64,000 nt of DNA from Branchiostoma floridae (GCF_000003815.2 NC_049980.1:28915255-28979254); one strand, 5' to 3'. Shown: positions 25,116 through 40,100, counted from the stretch's first letter. The notes: generated by a model not told the origin, from the sequence alone. Numbers and translations: made by a program.

Positions 25116-26277
25116 AATCCATAATGAAGTTCGCATGCTCAGAGTAATTGAATCACCACTCTTGACGAAGGTCGGCGGACGTGCGACCAAAAGTTCGAGG
25201 TGAGCAATTTCTTGTGTTGAGTGACAGTTCAAAAACTTCAATATAGAGTTTTCCTGATGTTTGTCGGTTGGTTTACTGCCCTCGTAGGCACAATGCATGT
25301 TGGGCAGGTGGTCTCAGCAGTCACTTGGTGGTTTAGCTTTTAGTCTGAAGTTGAAACAATTCTGTACTTAACAGTTTGTCCTTGGAAGGAATGTGTTAAG
25401 AAGGTCAACAATGTGTCAAGCTTTGCCAGTGTGAACACACAGGTCGGAGCCACAGTAACGGTTTTACAGCGGCATTAGCATTGGTTACGCGATCTCTAGC
25501 TGTCACAGTTGGGGGTTGGGCAGACTCTGGCGGGCCGCGGCGTTACGCATCCCTGGGCGCTTTGGGGCAAGTTTTGTATCCTATTAAACCCATGATGCCT
25601 CTACCAGACTCTGTGAGTGTTACAAAGACAGTCGTATAGTCACCATTTGAAACATGTTGCCTGAATTGCTCTCAAAGACAAGCTTGGTACTCCTACCATG
25701 CAAGCATTCCCATTTTGGCAAACACCTTTTTTTTACAATTTGATGATGGGTTCTGAAATTTCTGATAGCTTCATTTAAAGTTCTGAGCCTTAAGAAAGTG
25801 TGTGTCAGTCTGGCCTGAACCTTTGAAATTCGCACAATTCTTCACCTCTCAAAAAGTCTGTGGTTGTAGTATGCCTAGTATTAGTTTTGCTATATATATG
25901 TTGGAAAGATAATGGTCTCGTTATTTTCTATTATCAGATATTAATGGTCTCATTATTTTCTATTATTTTATCTTAAGTAGGATCTATCAGTTCTTTAGTT
26001 AGTCATAATTTATTTTGTTGCTGCTCATCCCATTTTATTTATTATTCTGTATCTTTATAACTAATTTTGATTGTACTCATCTGCATAATATTATACATGT
26101 ATGTTATGTTCAGTTTATTTAAGTCAATTATATTTTTTCAATCATTATAATTGCTTTTCAATGTCTACATACAAAACCCAGATTAAACTTTCTGTTAGGC
26201 TATGTTGACCTCTGATTTCTCTAGTTCACCTTTAGCTGATTTGAGCTCTTTACTTTGTTTTCTGTTTATATATTGTA
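25116..26277. other. No gene seen
   Basis: AT-rich from about 25850 on. Open frames at 25104-25298 and 25620-25835 (minus) lack support. Confidence 0.3.
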
Positions 26278-26760
26278 CAGCAGAAGCCAGTTAATTGCAC
26301 ATTGGATAACCGCACACTTCGATCAATTGCACTGCCCCATTCACTCCATTGTCAGTGACTTTGCTTATATGCACGAAGAAAAATCACCAATGCCAAATAA
26401 TAGCACAAAAATTTGTCAAACATTGTCGACAAATTCACTGAATTGCGTGCTAAAAACACACAGCGACTCGGGTCCTACAGACAGAGCTCTTTTGGCAGTG
26501 CAGTACTTTTGTAATCATCAACTGTCAGTGTCACTGATCTAACCATTATGTTAGGTCACATTCTGGCCATGGATTATCGTAACATACAGACTACAATATA
26601 CTTTTCTACCAAACTGTTGGCAGCATTAGACTGGACACTGCTCTGGGCTGACCCGTAATCATTGACGTGTCACACTTTGTAACTTTGCATCATTGCGCAC
26701 GCTGTACACTTGCACAAAATACGCTGGCAAATTGGGTGTGCAATTAAACGGCTTCTATTG
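26278..26760. mobile_element. Tigger/pogo-like non-autonomous DNA transposon
   Basis: Ends cagcagaagccagttaattg and its inverted partner (caattaaacggcttctattg) lie between TA dinucleotides at 26276-26277 and 26761-26762. CAG...GAA-CC..TTAAT ends with a TA target are typical of the Tigger branch of mariner elements. 483 bp with no transposase, so it is non-autonomous. Confidence 0.7.
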
Positions 26761-26999
26761 TAACAAACAAACAACAATGACATGTATGCACCACTGATCA
26801 TTATCCCACAAGTTTTGAAATTTAGTACCACTGGTCATACAAATTTAAAGTCTGTTTCCCCAGAAACCTTTAATGTGAATCTTTTAAGTTTGCTTGAACT
26901 TTGTTTCAGGTTAAAGAGCTGTTTATTTATTTATTTATTTCATGTTGATGGTGGTTTACGTTGCAATAACAAAGTAAAATGTACTGGAGAGTGGAGCGC

Positions 27000-27660
27000 G
27001 CAGAAGACTGAAAACACGTTCGCGAGTGATCACAATAGAGAAAAAGTGGTGGTATCCTTTTTTACGGGCATGCTGTTTGTCGCTGCCATTGCCTGTTTGA
27101 GGAGTTTAAACTTCACAATAGATAAAAGGTGGCAGTGTCTTTTTTACGGACATGCTGTTGACCTTGTTTGCCGATGCCATTGGCATTCATGTAACCACAG
27201 TGATGACAGAAAACATGTTCGCGAACTTTGAAGTTGTGATAAGTAAAATGTAGGAGAGTGGGACGCGCAGAAGATTGAAAACTTGTTTGCGGGGTTTGAC
27301 GATTCACAATAGAGAAAAAGGTGGTGGTGTCCTTTTTTTATGAGCATGATGTTGACCTTGTTTGCCACTGCTGTTGGCATTTACATGTACATAACCACAA
27401 TGATGACTGAAAACATGTTTGCAGAAGTTGAAGTTCACAATAGAGAAATGGTGGTGGTGTCTTGTTTGCTGCTGCCATTGGCATACTGTAAGACAATTTT
27501 ACGTAACCACAGTGATGACTGAAAACATGTTCGCGGAGTTTTAGTTCACAATTAGAGAATTTATGGTGGTGGTGTTTTTTTTTATGGGCATATTGTTTAC
27601 CTTTATTACCGCTGCCGTTGGCATACTGTAAGTGCATTTATGTAACCACAGTGATGAACA
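27000..27660. repeat. Minisatellite, ~110-bp unit
   Basis: Units share aaaacatgttcgcg, tcacaatagagaaaaggtgg, gtcctttttta, gccgttggcat and aaccacagtgatga. Five to six copies, plus one at 25000-25110. The 149-residue open frame 26782-27231 crosses from the duplicated segment into this array and is not a gene. Confidence 0.75.
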
Positions 27661-28036
27661 AAAACAACGCTAACATTAAACACTGCAAAGTTTTAAAATG
27701 CACTTACAGTATCCCGGGGGGTACCGCGAGGAGGTGACAGTCGGTTCTTTTTACCCCCCGTTTTTTCTTTTTAGGATTTTTTTCTGTTTGCACTAATTAA
27801 ACTAACTAAATACCTGGTATTTAGTTGAACTAATAATTTTTTTGTAGTTTTATGTTTTTTTGCTTTTTGTCCATGCTAACTACTAATTTTTCCCTATCCT
27901 GACCAGTGATACCCCCCCTCCCCCCATCAGTGGCACAGAAAGCAATTTACTTACTTAACAGTTCCAGGTCCTCTGGTATGGCGTACACACGAGCACCGGC
28001 CTTTCTGGCTGTGGAGATGGAAACCTCTCACCGGGA

Positions 28037-28135
28037 TCAGTCCCACCATTTCAGCTGTAGTTGATCATGGAAGATGCTGAGCGATGTCTCCTTCCCTGCG
28101 TCTTCCCACCTCTCATTCCGTTCAATCGTATAAGT
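28037..28135 (-). CDS. Pro/Val-rich gene, last coding exon with DQLQL end
   Basis: Acceptor gtgtttttctcacag, then TYTIERNERWEDAGKETS and SIFHDQLQLKWWD, stop TGA at 28037-28039. The exon continues as UTR to a GTAAGT donor near 27966, so a further 3' UTR exon is likely. About 155 bases from WEDAGK onwards are nearly identical (five differences seen by eye) to plus-strand 54159-54312. Confidence 0.5.
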   Translation of the reverse strand, partial: TYTIERNERWEDAGKETSLSIFHDQLQLKWWD

Positions 28136-31100
28136 CTGTGAGAAAAACACATTCAATTCTTAATACATTTTATGTTGTACATCTCATACGATGTAAAACA
28201 GATACTCACTGGTCAAATTAAAAAAAAACACAAGCCAGGGAATTAAAAGGCTGCTGATATATTAATCAGCTTATAGTCAAAACTAGTACGAGTTCCACAA
28301 CCCAATACATTACCAGGATACATCATTTGTACATTTGAAAAGGTAATAAAATCATTTGGCGATTTTAATCAATTTCATGATTGTCAGTTGGGTACCATCC
28401 AGATAGTAGTTCGCTCTAATGTTTATTTTACACTTCTATATACAGTCACTTCTCTGCTATTCCTGGACATCACTTACGTCTGGAATGATCCAAATTTTGG
28501 ACAAGGGCGCTGATTGGTAATATCACATGAGCAAATCCAAGCATTCGTTGGAACAGGCGTTCCAACTCAAAACGCCCTCCGTTTGCTTGCAGGGGTCTGT
28601 TTTCATCGAACGAGTGTTGTAGAACCCATTCCTTAAACTCTGCTTAACTGATGCCATCACCAAAAGGTTTGAATGTGAACTTCCTCAAACGGATAGCAGA
28701 AGCGACCATAGCAGCGAACTACTACCCGGATGGTACCCAGGCTTCAGTTGATGATCTTGTTCACCCAAAAAGACATCAGTTGGTGTTAAGTTTGGACCAC
28801 GACGTGTTACCTTAGCAAAGAAGGCTATAATTATAGTATTTTGTTATCATGTATGCAAATGAGGACCTAATTTGCATCCTTTGAGTTAGATGGATAGCTA
28901 CTGTTAGATGACTTAATTGAATCTGGCCTCGCAGTACTTTATGATCACCAGTGCAGCTGCTCCCATGCAAAAAGGATTTTATTTCAATTTCAAGCCCACC
29001 TGCAGTGTTAGTAGCGTTTTCTCATAATCATGCAAAAGCAAGTAGCTTATAATGAGGCCCATATTATAAATTGACCTCTACCACAATTGTCATATTAAAG
29101 ACCTACCCCACAGCATCTGGAGTTATGTTTTCCATATATAATTTAACACAAGCATTCTTTAACTTATAGACACCTAACCCACCTACCAGATATCATGAGC
29201 AATTCCATCCGCAGCTTTTCAAGTGATGACAAATAATGCACAACGCATCCAGAACCACACCATAATTAAAAACTAAAAGAATGCTGCTGCAAGGTCGACA
29301 AACAAGCATCCACCTCCACCATCACAATAAACCCACCTAGGCACCTACCATTATAAAAACTACAACCCATCCAGCAGTTCTTGACTCAGAGATATTTATT
29401 ATCCCCATATACATCATCCAAACCCCGAACAAATATACCTCGGTCTCACTGGACAAAGTTAAAATCTTGGACACAGAGACAGACTTTTTGCCAGAGGGAT
29501 TAAAGAAGCCATCTATATCAGAGCTTTGCAACAATTCCTGCACATGGTGGGAACCATAGACTTCCTGCAACGTATGGTTCACTGCTTACTGAGTCACGTG
29601 TTCTATCTGCATAGCGTGACGTCACGACAGCAGTGGATTGTTTATTCCTTGACAAAGACTGGTGCTGTTCAGTCGAAAATTTGGGTGAGTCCATTTATTT
29701 TTGTTTTGGAAATTACAGTTTAATTAGTTCAAGAATGACTTCTACCAGCACAGATGAACTTTCAAGTTACTGTATTGCAAAAATGTTTGCGGTGGATTAA
29801 TGTTCGCGGTTTTCACGGTGACCACTTCACCGCAAACTTAAAACCGTGGCAAACATTTTTCTATTATGGTATTAGACTGCAGTCTATGGTGTTACCACGA
29901 ACTTAAATCCACTGCCAAAAGTGCCTTTTCCCGCTACCGCAAAATTAAATCCCCGCGAACTTAAATGCACTTACAGTCATACCTCCACCTTCATGGAGGG
30001 AACTTCTGGCGAAAGTTAATGTAATCAGCATAAAGATTTGACTTACAGCGGATGGGTGCCTGTCCTCTTGTGGCCCGTTGCGATCGTCGTGGGCCCCCGT
30101 TTTGCAGAGCGAGCCGCACCCAGCGTGCGTACCTTTGGTTCTATAGTGTAGGAAGAATGCAGTGAATCTACATTAATCAAAATTTCAAATGTGGCAGTCA
30201 GTAATGGCCATGAGTATTACACACACACACATACATGTACACACAAACGTATTAATATACAGTCACATACATGTACACACATATACACATTATGCACATG
30301 AACACAAACACGCATACAATGTACATGTACATGATTTACAGTGCACATCAGTTCACAGTTTCACACACACACTCACAATCATTGAACACACTCATACGTG
30401 AGCACTGAAAATTCATTGTATCATTAAACTACTTACTCGGATGGGTCCCGGGGCTGCGTTGGCCTGTATGGGCAGAAAATTATACAATGTCACAACTTAA
30501 CACATAACGCTAGTTCACCTTTATTCATGGGGTGACCTTTATCCGTTGTCTTAAAAAACAGCACATTTAGGAGTATTAAGTCTACAGACAGTGGTTTCAA
30601 TTTTTTTCAAAATGTTCTGATTTCAAATGATCGACAGTCCATCGACTTCATATCCCTAAATACATTTTTTTCATACAAACAATGAATATAGGTTACCCTC
30701 AGATAAAGGTGAACCAGCGTTACAATCATTCTGTAATTTTGGTAGAGAAGTAGCCTGAATACCGCATCCAGAAAGTAGTTCCCTCAGGCGTTTAATTATA
30801 CACTATATAAAGTGGCTTCTCGATCACCCTGACATAAACACTATATACAGTGACCCTTCTCTACTGTTCTGTCTGGGATCCTTGGCCATGATAACGTCTG
30901 GAATCGTCCAAATTTTGCACGAGGGCGCTGATTAATCCCTACACATGAGCAAATTAAGGAATTTTTGCAATTTTTGCTTTGTAATTTAAAGTATTTTTAC
31001 GCGTTCACTGTACAATGTAATAGTACGACGTACATCCGTAGATTACTGTTAGGTGAGCTATTATCTGAGTGTGTATCAACCTTTTCCCTAGCCTGCTACC

Positions 31101-34100
31101 TCAAATCCCAATAACCTCAAAGAAAACTGTGAATACAAAACCCATGACCGCAAACATTTTCTATCCCTGTCCTTTTGTAGCAATGATCTCAAGCTACATG
31201 TTTCCCTATTGAAAACCTTTCAGCATAACACTGGGTAACACCTACTCTAGCTCGCATTGTTATACCTTCCACAGCAACTGTACAGTTTCTTTCCTTGTAC
31301 TGCCAAACTATTGCACAAGTCTCAATGTCAACTGTTTCCTCCTGTATACATGTTTAATCTTCAAGCCTTCAAAACCATAATGCTCACAGTCCCTTTAACT
31401 TCTTGCATGATAACCAATGACGTTATATAGAAATTCTTGCATTAGATTTAAGTTCATTGCCTAGAAGCGTGCAAAGACGACTTTGCTTCAAACAATCCCA
31501 TTAAGATTGTATACCGTAGAGAGAAATGAACTGTATAAGGTTATACAAAACCAATTTCCTTAGTTCATACGCCTAAGTTCTGTAGAATAAATTTGTATTC
31601 CTAGTACAACTAGAGACAAATCACTGATCATAAAACATTTTTTTTTTTTAATCTGCTCTTTTATTTTGGGTCCACTATAACAGAAAAGTGAGGAGAAGTT
31701 GAATTTATCCAATGAAGTCTCATTTTATATCAGATTCTGTTAACTGTTACAGTATCTCTTCAACATGTCTTGTTGTGACCTGTACTTAGCCAGGTGTAGC
31801 AACATGTGCAATAAAGGTGTTCAATCAATCAATCAATCATGAAGAAAAGTTCAGTACTTACGGCGGCGTTGGCGGGCTGCTGGGCAACAACGGGCGGCAC
31901 AATGGCAACGGGGATGGCAGGGTTAGCGGGAGCAGGGATGACAAAGGGCGCATGAGGGGCAACGGCGACGGGGTGGGGTGCAGGGTTGACTTGGGGCTGA
32001 GCGTTTACAGGGTGGACGGCGGCGACAGGGATGACGGCTTGGACGGGGGCCTGGACGGGCACGGGGGCCTGGACGGGCACGGGAGCTTGGACGGGCACGG
32101 GAGCTTGGACGGGCACAGGGGCCTGGACGGGCACGGGAGCCTGGACGGGCACGGGAGCTTGGACGGGCACTGGGGCTTGGACGTTGGGCTGCACAGGGGC
32201 AGGCACAGGGGGTGGCACAGCGGCAGGCACATGGGGTGGCACAGCGGCAGGCACATGGGGTGGCACAGCGGCAGGCACAGGGGGTGGCACAGCGGCAGGC
32301 ACAGGGGCAGGCACAAGGGCTTGGACAATGGGCTGCACAGGGGCAGGCACAGGGGGTGGCACAGCGGCAGGCACAGGGGCAGGCACAGGGGGTGGCACAG
32401 CAGCAGGCACAGGGGGTGGCACAGCGACAGGCACAGGGGCTTGGACAATGGGCTGGACAGGGGCAGGCACAGGGGGTGGGACATTGGCTTGGACGGGGAT
32501 GACAGGTGGCATGTTGCCATTGTTGCCGCCGTTGTTCCCAGCATTGTTGTGTCCATTGGCGTTGCCATTGGCGTTGTTCCCCATAGCTGCAGCAATCAGA
32601 TTCCCTCCTCCGTTAGCTCCAGGAGCTGCATTCCCACCACCATGTCCATTGAGGTTGAACGCGTTCTGCAAAACCGTCATCAGGAACAGCTGGACAGAAA
32701 ATTGGTTTGATATTATAAAAGGTTCATAAGATTGTGCCATTTACACAAATTAATACACATTCAAAGCTACTAAGATCGTGAGATGTACTTGTCTTGCAAA
32801 CGGCTGACAAACAACTAATTTTCTTTACCTTCATTTACAATGTAATAGCCAAGATGGTTGATATTAAAACGGTACATAGCAGTAACTACAGACTGTAGCA
32901 GAACATTTAGTCAGTTTTTGCCTATGGGGATCTAATTAAGGACACCAACAATGTGAGTAAGGTTTGAAACCTCCAAATTTATAGCAGGGTGCAAAAGTAA
33001 TTGACAAGGATTCACTTATAATGTTGAGGAAACCAGGAGATGGGCGCTGGACCCGATGCATCTTCTGATCAAGGAGGTTAGCCCCCTTGTTCTGATAGAT
33101 GGGCAACTTTAGCTTTTAGCTTTTAATAAAGATTAATTTGGTTTTAAGGATCATGACATCCTCATAATACTGGAAAACTGATGCAAACATGTGAGAAAGA
33201 AGAAGAAGAAAAGATGCCTAGATGTCTTTACCAATGCATTGCTTAGGGTACGGACAAATACATTGTGCGATCATCATACAAAGTTGATGCCATAGGATCT
33301 TTAAGCAGGCTATGACAGAGTCAATCACTAAAAAAGACTCATTGACAGCCTTTTGACTAATGTGTAGCAAAAAGCTAAACTTTGCATGACACATACATGT
33401 ATTTGGCTGTCCCCAAAATGCCATAAGTTAGTGATCATACAGCAATCGCATGACGTATGTGACGTATCCTAAGGAATGAAAAGAAGCCATTCAGTCACGA
33501 TAGTGTCCAGGGTTGTAGCCAGCACCTGTCCTTCAGTCCTTTGAAGGAATTTTGCAGCTGGGGACTGAAAAAATTTTTCCCCATTCCGTCCCCTGGGACA
33601 GACAAAAATTTATATGTAAAGATATTAAAAAAAACTGAAACCCATGTGTTCTTCTTCACCAAAACAGATGCCATTGAACAGCTTAGTCTACAAGCAAAAT
33701 TTGCACCTCAAAAGGAAATTAGGAAATTAGTGTTTCAGAGGGTCTTGATTTAAAATGACGCGCAACGTCACGCCATGCCTTCGGTGCTCGATAGGATTCC
33801 CATTCAAAATCAAGGGGACTGAAAATGATTTCAGGCTGGCTACAACCCTGATAGTATCATAGCTGGGATTTATTCAAAGTAATAGCTTTACTTACTATCA
33901 CGTTCCGAAGCAGGCTGTTCTCCTGAAAAGAGAGACAAAACATTTTATGTTAATTGAATTTTTAGATTACAGTCAAACTTGTCTAAGAAGAACATCCTGG
34001 GGACCCGTGTAAAGTGGTCTTTTTAGATGTATATTATTTTGATTACTAGGTTTCCAATATTCTTTTAATGCCACCAAAAGTGAAAAATTCCCCACAAAAC

Positions 34101-37100
34101 TAATCACTGCATAAAGGTACCCTGTGTCAGACTTCCCAGACAGGACCAAGAGATTTATTTTAGGGGTATAGGTAAACAGATTTCTGAAATAAGATTACTG
34201 CTGGGTGCAGAACGATGCAAAAAATACAATGTCAGCAAAGGTTTTTGTTCAGTCTTTTCTGAAATCTAAATGTCTAAAATGTGCTGTTCGATATCTATTA
34301 AATGCCTTAATGTACGGTATACACATTATCCAGGTCCACCAGTGCACCCACACGAGTGGAACTTGTATTCCTCATAGTTAGCCCATTGTCTCTGGAGTGG
34401 TCTATACACCCTGCAGCTGCAATCAATCTTTTTTAAAGTATTTCTTACTGTGTCCTGTTTATAGCGAGCTTCATTAGCTCCTGTAGTTTTTGTTTAATAA
34501 ATGGTTTTCCCATAGTGGCCATATCGTTCATTATAGTAGTGAAAAATATAATTACATGTAAGTCTTAACTTCAGTGTGATGTATAGGCTTGTGAGGACAT
34601 ACTTACTGCTCTAAGTCGCACAATCTCGGCATCACGAACCTGTAAAGATAAGACATTGTGTTAACTTTGCCTTTTTTACAGTAACGTCAATTTTACAAAC
34701 ATGTAACAACTGTACAGTATCAATCATTCAATGGAAAAATTATGATCTACAACAAGTCGGTTTTGCAAACTGTCTGATGTTAAATGTAAACCTGATAAGA
34801 CTTCAAGTGCGCTAACATAAACAAACTAGAGACAAGCCCTTCTTGAGGTCTATTCTTTGTGTTACTCTGAAAACTGGCCACTAAAGTCTCCCAAAAAAGC
34901 TAATGGGCCAAAAGCTACACACCTTACTCTCCCCTTAAAGAACTACATGTATCTATCACTCAAAAATCATGTGCAATGGGTAGAGTGTTTGCCTTGCATT
35001 CAGTAGGTCGTGAGTTTGATCCACAGCCGAGTCATACCAAAGACTTTAAAAATGGTAAATACTGCTTTCTCTGATTAGCACTCAGCATTTGGCAAAGAGT
35101 ATGGGAGTTAAATACACACTATCAGTGGACGAGCCCCCTGCTGTAGTGACTTGCACAAAGGTGTGGCCCAAGGGCTACAGAAATGGAGATGGACACCACC
35201 CCTAAGCATCTGCACAGATGTACGGGCAACTTTAACTTTTTAACTAACTCAAAAATCATGACCATAGCATGTCCAGAACACACGGTATCATAACTGGAAG
35301 TTCTATTGCAGTACCGTAAGACACTTCTAGGGGGGTCTATAATCCAATCATGTCAAGCTATTATAAAGACCTACCCACAAATGAAATATCAAAACAATCC
35401 CTTCATTGAGTGGCATTCTCTATGTTTCTTGCAGACAGACATATCCCTTGGAAACATAGAGCAGTATTATATATTGCAGCATTATTTTACCTCTCTTTCA
35501 GAGGTTAAAAGGGCAGATATACGAAGCTTAGAGCATACCAAAAAGCAGTTACTCAAGAAACTGGATATGATTTTGGAAACGGTCAGGCGTTTCAACTAGC
35601 GCCCACTAGTTTTCGTAAGTGACACTGAAGTTATCTGGAAGAAACTGGTCTTTCACACCCTAACTATGAATGAAGACAATATTACAGGGGTCTAGCCAGC
35701 GTCCGTTTTTCCGTCAATTCACGGAAATTTGCTGTGTCTGACGGAAAAATTTTAAAACCAATCCGTCAACCTTGACGGACAAAAATCCTTGGTGGAAGCT
35801 ACAGGCAGCTTGGGGACGCCATCCACGGCCGTAAAAGCCACACACTGTTTGTTTTGCTATTGTTATGATTGTTGACAATGTGTGTCGGCTCCCTTTCGCA
35901 TACGATAATCTCATTAAAACCCGTTTTTCAAGGTCTCAGTTCAGTCCTTCTAATTAATTTTCGCGGTTTTCGCGACGATTGTAATTGGCTGACCGAAAAA
36001 AATTTCGAGCTGGCTAAAGCCCTGCAATATTACATTGGGAAATAATAGGAAGCATTAGAGGACAAAGTCAAACTGAAGACAATCTGGATTCCAATAGAAA
36101 ACAAAGCTAAGGCAAAGCTTAGGGCATTCTTGTCACAGTCTCAGACTATCCATGCAGTGTGCAGTATTGTACAAAGAATGCGGTGAAAAGTGAAATACAT
36201 TAATACATCTATTAATGACAAACACAGAATACAGTTTTCATAATCTCCAAATAAGGTTTTCAGCATCTAAGAAACTCATAACAGCTATTTCAGTACCTTG
36301 GACATACACCTGGCCAAGTTTGAAGGTGCATTAAAAATTTAACTTTAAGTACCGTGTGTTGCTGAAAATCAGAGCAAAAGACTCCTAAACTCAACACCTG
36401 AAGTTAATGCTGTCATTGCAGAGTTCTTGGAAGCAATGGAACATTCTGTAAACCAAAGAAGGTATCGAGAAGTTCCCCATACATACTTAACAAACGGTCC
36501 AATATGGCTGCTAGAAATTGCTGGTATCTTGAAACCAGCTGAATAACTACATATGACTGGGAATACATGGGACTAGCTGCTTTGTTGGTTGTTGCTCAAT
36601 GTACACTGCATATTGGAGTCGTTCAAGGTTGGTTGAGGTTTTTTGAGGTTGTTTATCCAAATATTCAAAAATTTGTAAAAGCTCGTAGGAGTACACACTA
36701 ATGGGGAGAGGTCATGTATGAACCTGCTTTTGATGACTGGGAGTATATACATGTTGTATGACAAAAAAATGGAAAGGGGAGAACAAGGCACATCTTGAAA
36801 TCTTTCTGAAAATCATACATTGCCTAAAAGTTCCAAATGGCAAAAGCTACTTTCAGACATGCTAAGACACGCATAGATTCCCAACCAGGGTTATCATCAG
36901 GACATCTCGTCTAGATTCGCTTGTTGAGCCAGAAAAAAAACTTCACCACATCAAACCCCAAAATCTGACCTTCATGAAATACAACTGTTGAAAATGTATG
37001 TTTATATCAGCTCAGAATGACAATGCTCCCAAACAATGAGTGGGAAGGAAAAAGAATCAAAGCTGGAGACAGCACTGTACAATGCAACATAGCAAAACTG

Positions 37101-40100
37101 AAGGCTGTTGCCTATACACCTTTCTCACGCAGCGGCCATGGTAGATCTAAAACGAGTTCAATGGGGCAAACAAAAGACTGGCCATCATAATTAATAGTTC
37201 AACCAATGATAGCATGGAAATTAGAAAATTGACCAATAAGAGAATGGCTGCATGTCCGTCAAATGTTTGCATTATCATGTTTTTATTTTGCATCTCTTAA
37301 GGGACTATGGGATTTGGTACGCTAGTCTAAATTGCTACATATTTCGCTGCATAACACTGGTTATAAAATTTATTATTTGATCTTATATTGTGAAAATTTG
37401 TGTGGTCTGGGGAAAAACTAAATGGGAGCTGATTTTAGAAATACGTTTTGTCTGTTTGCCTCATTGACCTCGTCTTCAATGACCCCGCGCATGAAAGGTG
37501 TTTAAAAAGTGTCAGACGACAGGGTTGCGATTACGCAAGGTTATAAGGAGCGTACTTCTACCCTGGAGGGGGCATGCAATGGAATGTAAAAATTACTGTT
37601 GTCCAATACATGGGGCCATGTCTCCACAGTTAAGTTGTACAACAAAATCAATGGAGGCCATACAAATCTAGTCACCAAATTGGAAAGCAGTCAAGCAAAG
37701 ACAATGATCTGTCTGCTCACTTGCACTGCACACCAAAATACTGAAGCTTTGTAGTTGTTTGATCGAATAGAACAACTTGGCCAACACAGCCATGACATCT
37801 TGCATCACAGTAATTTTGAGGAAATACTGGTGTGGATAACTTGACTCAAGAAGGAACCCTGAATGATTGTATTACAGGTCACACCCCCATTCTTTCCCAG
37901 CATTCCAGGACTACATCAACTATGAACCTGTTCCCAAAAGGCCCAAACGGACTCCATACTTGCTTCCACCTGGCCAGAGCCTTGTTGAGACTACCAGTGG
38001 TGCCAAGACTATGACTTCATTGGATATTGACACAATGTTAAGTTAAGTACCAACACATAAATCAAATGCCTACGATCATAGGAACACTACTAAGTGTATC
38101 TCAACTTTGGAACATCTGGGATGGCCCACCCTTCATGACAGAAAGTAGCCATACCCAATTTTCAGCACTAAGGACAAGAGCCATTTTTCTCAACGTCACC
38201 ATTTCCAGCCTAAAGATTAAAATTCAAATAGAGTAAAAGTCATTTGAATAGAAAAAAAGACATCTAACCTCCAAAGGCTTGACATCCCTATTTCCCTATG
38301 TACTATTCAAACTTCAATTCAAATTCTAACATGGGGTTCTTGAATCAAACTGTCAAGTTCAATCTCGTTTGCAGGAGCAGACACAGATGGTGGAATTGAT
38401 TCTACAGCACAGCAATAGGTGACAAGCATGTGAGAATGTCAACCATCAATACTACTCCGTACTCATCTGCATAGCTCTGAACAGCAAACTCCCACCCTAC
38501 ATGCACCAGATGTTTGTTTACTGTCGAGATCAAAGCGCAAAATAACCAGGCAAAGCACAAACAATCAACTTGCTGTCCCAAAACTCCATCAAGAAACCTT
38601 CAGAATTACCATCACCTACCATGGACACAACATCTGGAACAGCCTACCACCAGACATAAGATGTATGCACAGCCCCAACTCTGGCTTCCTTTAAGACACT
38701 CTTAAAGTAACGAGAAGGACCAAATTGTTCGGACTTGAATCATGTAGCAGCTCTCACTATTATGTTTTTTGTACCATGTATGTAAAAATTGTGTATATAG
38801 ACTTATCAGACTCATTAGGACTTTGATGTAAACTGTGTCTCTGTTCAACATAATGATCATACGTTGTCTGACCCTTGCCTCTTCCCTTATGGCCTGAATG
38901 AAAAGCAACCCTGCAGGCCAATTTGAGCTTTCATGAATAAACAAAGGTTCAAACAAACCCTGCATATGTGCTCTGTTATGGAATGGTAAGGATCCCACCT
39001 TCAGGGATGCCAACAATTAATGCCATGCCCCTGGATGTATATCTACGCAGCCCTCCTGTAGTAGACCCAAGAATACCTGATGTAGACTTGTGGACAGAAA
39101 CTGTGCCATACTACTGTAACAATTGATGAAATTACTTTATATATACTTCAATGGAAGCCTAGAAAATTGTACAAACAGTAACAAATTAACAATCTACCAC
39201 CATACCACTCAAATATCACGACCACAGCATGTCCAGAACTTGAGATATCAAGACAGGAAGACAGGAAGTTCTGTTGGGTAAAGTTCAGTAACAAGTTGCT
39301 AGGGGGCCCAAAATCTAATTGTTTCTAGGTCTTATCAAGACCTACCCATATACCGAATGTCAATACAATCCATCTATTAGTAAGTGTTCTCAAGTTATGC
39401 AGGTCTTCTTCATACAAACATATGTCAAACATATATACAGTATATACAAACGCTACCCAAAACATAACCTTCTTGGCAACGTTGATAACGGAACTAAAAG
39501 TAAAAGAAAGGCAGTGGATTTATAAGCTTTCATCATCAAGTATCTCATGATTTGTATCTAATTGCTGTTTCCATTTATGTACAAGCATAAAGAAAACTTT
39601 GGAACAATGGAAGTTGGAGCCTAACATCTGCTTTGATGCCAAACTACATTATAAGTGACAGCAAAGGGATCAATTATCCTGTAAGCTGATTGGCTATTGA
39701 ACTCTGTACTCTGATTGGCCAATATAGTCAGTGCAATACGATATCCTATAAGCTATTAGAGGCTATAAAAGCCAGTGCGATACCACTCTCTTGTCAACCT
39801 GATGAAGACTTTTGAATAAAGGTTGAAACTGGTAATCATTGTGTCTCAGCCATCATCCTTTTGACGCCTTATCGACTAAGCAAAGGAAGCTGCCAACACA
39901 ACCAACCACAATACTCCTTCTGGAAGTGACCCTCCCTCCTGGAGGTAACTAAGTGGGGTGGTTGCCTCAGACAATGGGTACAATGGTAACAAGAACTATC
40001 GAACACCTCAAACATCATGGCAATCCATCCAATGGTTGTTCACACGGGTTTACTTAAAACATAGAAATAAAACACTTCCTAAAGTACCATGATCAACTAC

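Noticed and set aside
26782-27231. 149-codon plus-strand open frame
   Set aside because: It crosses from a duplicated non-coding segment into the 110-bp minisatellite and has no family motif.
31817-32729. Plus-strand open frames of 232 and 297 codons opposite the Pro/Val exon
   Set aside because: They are the complement of the repeat exon. The minus strand alone has matching splice borders and a coherent multi-exon frame.
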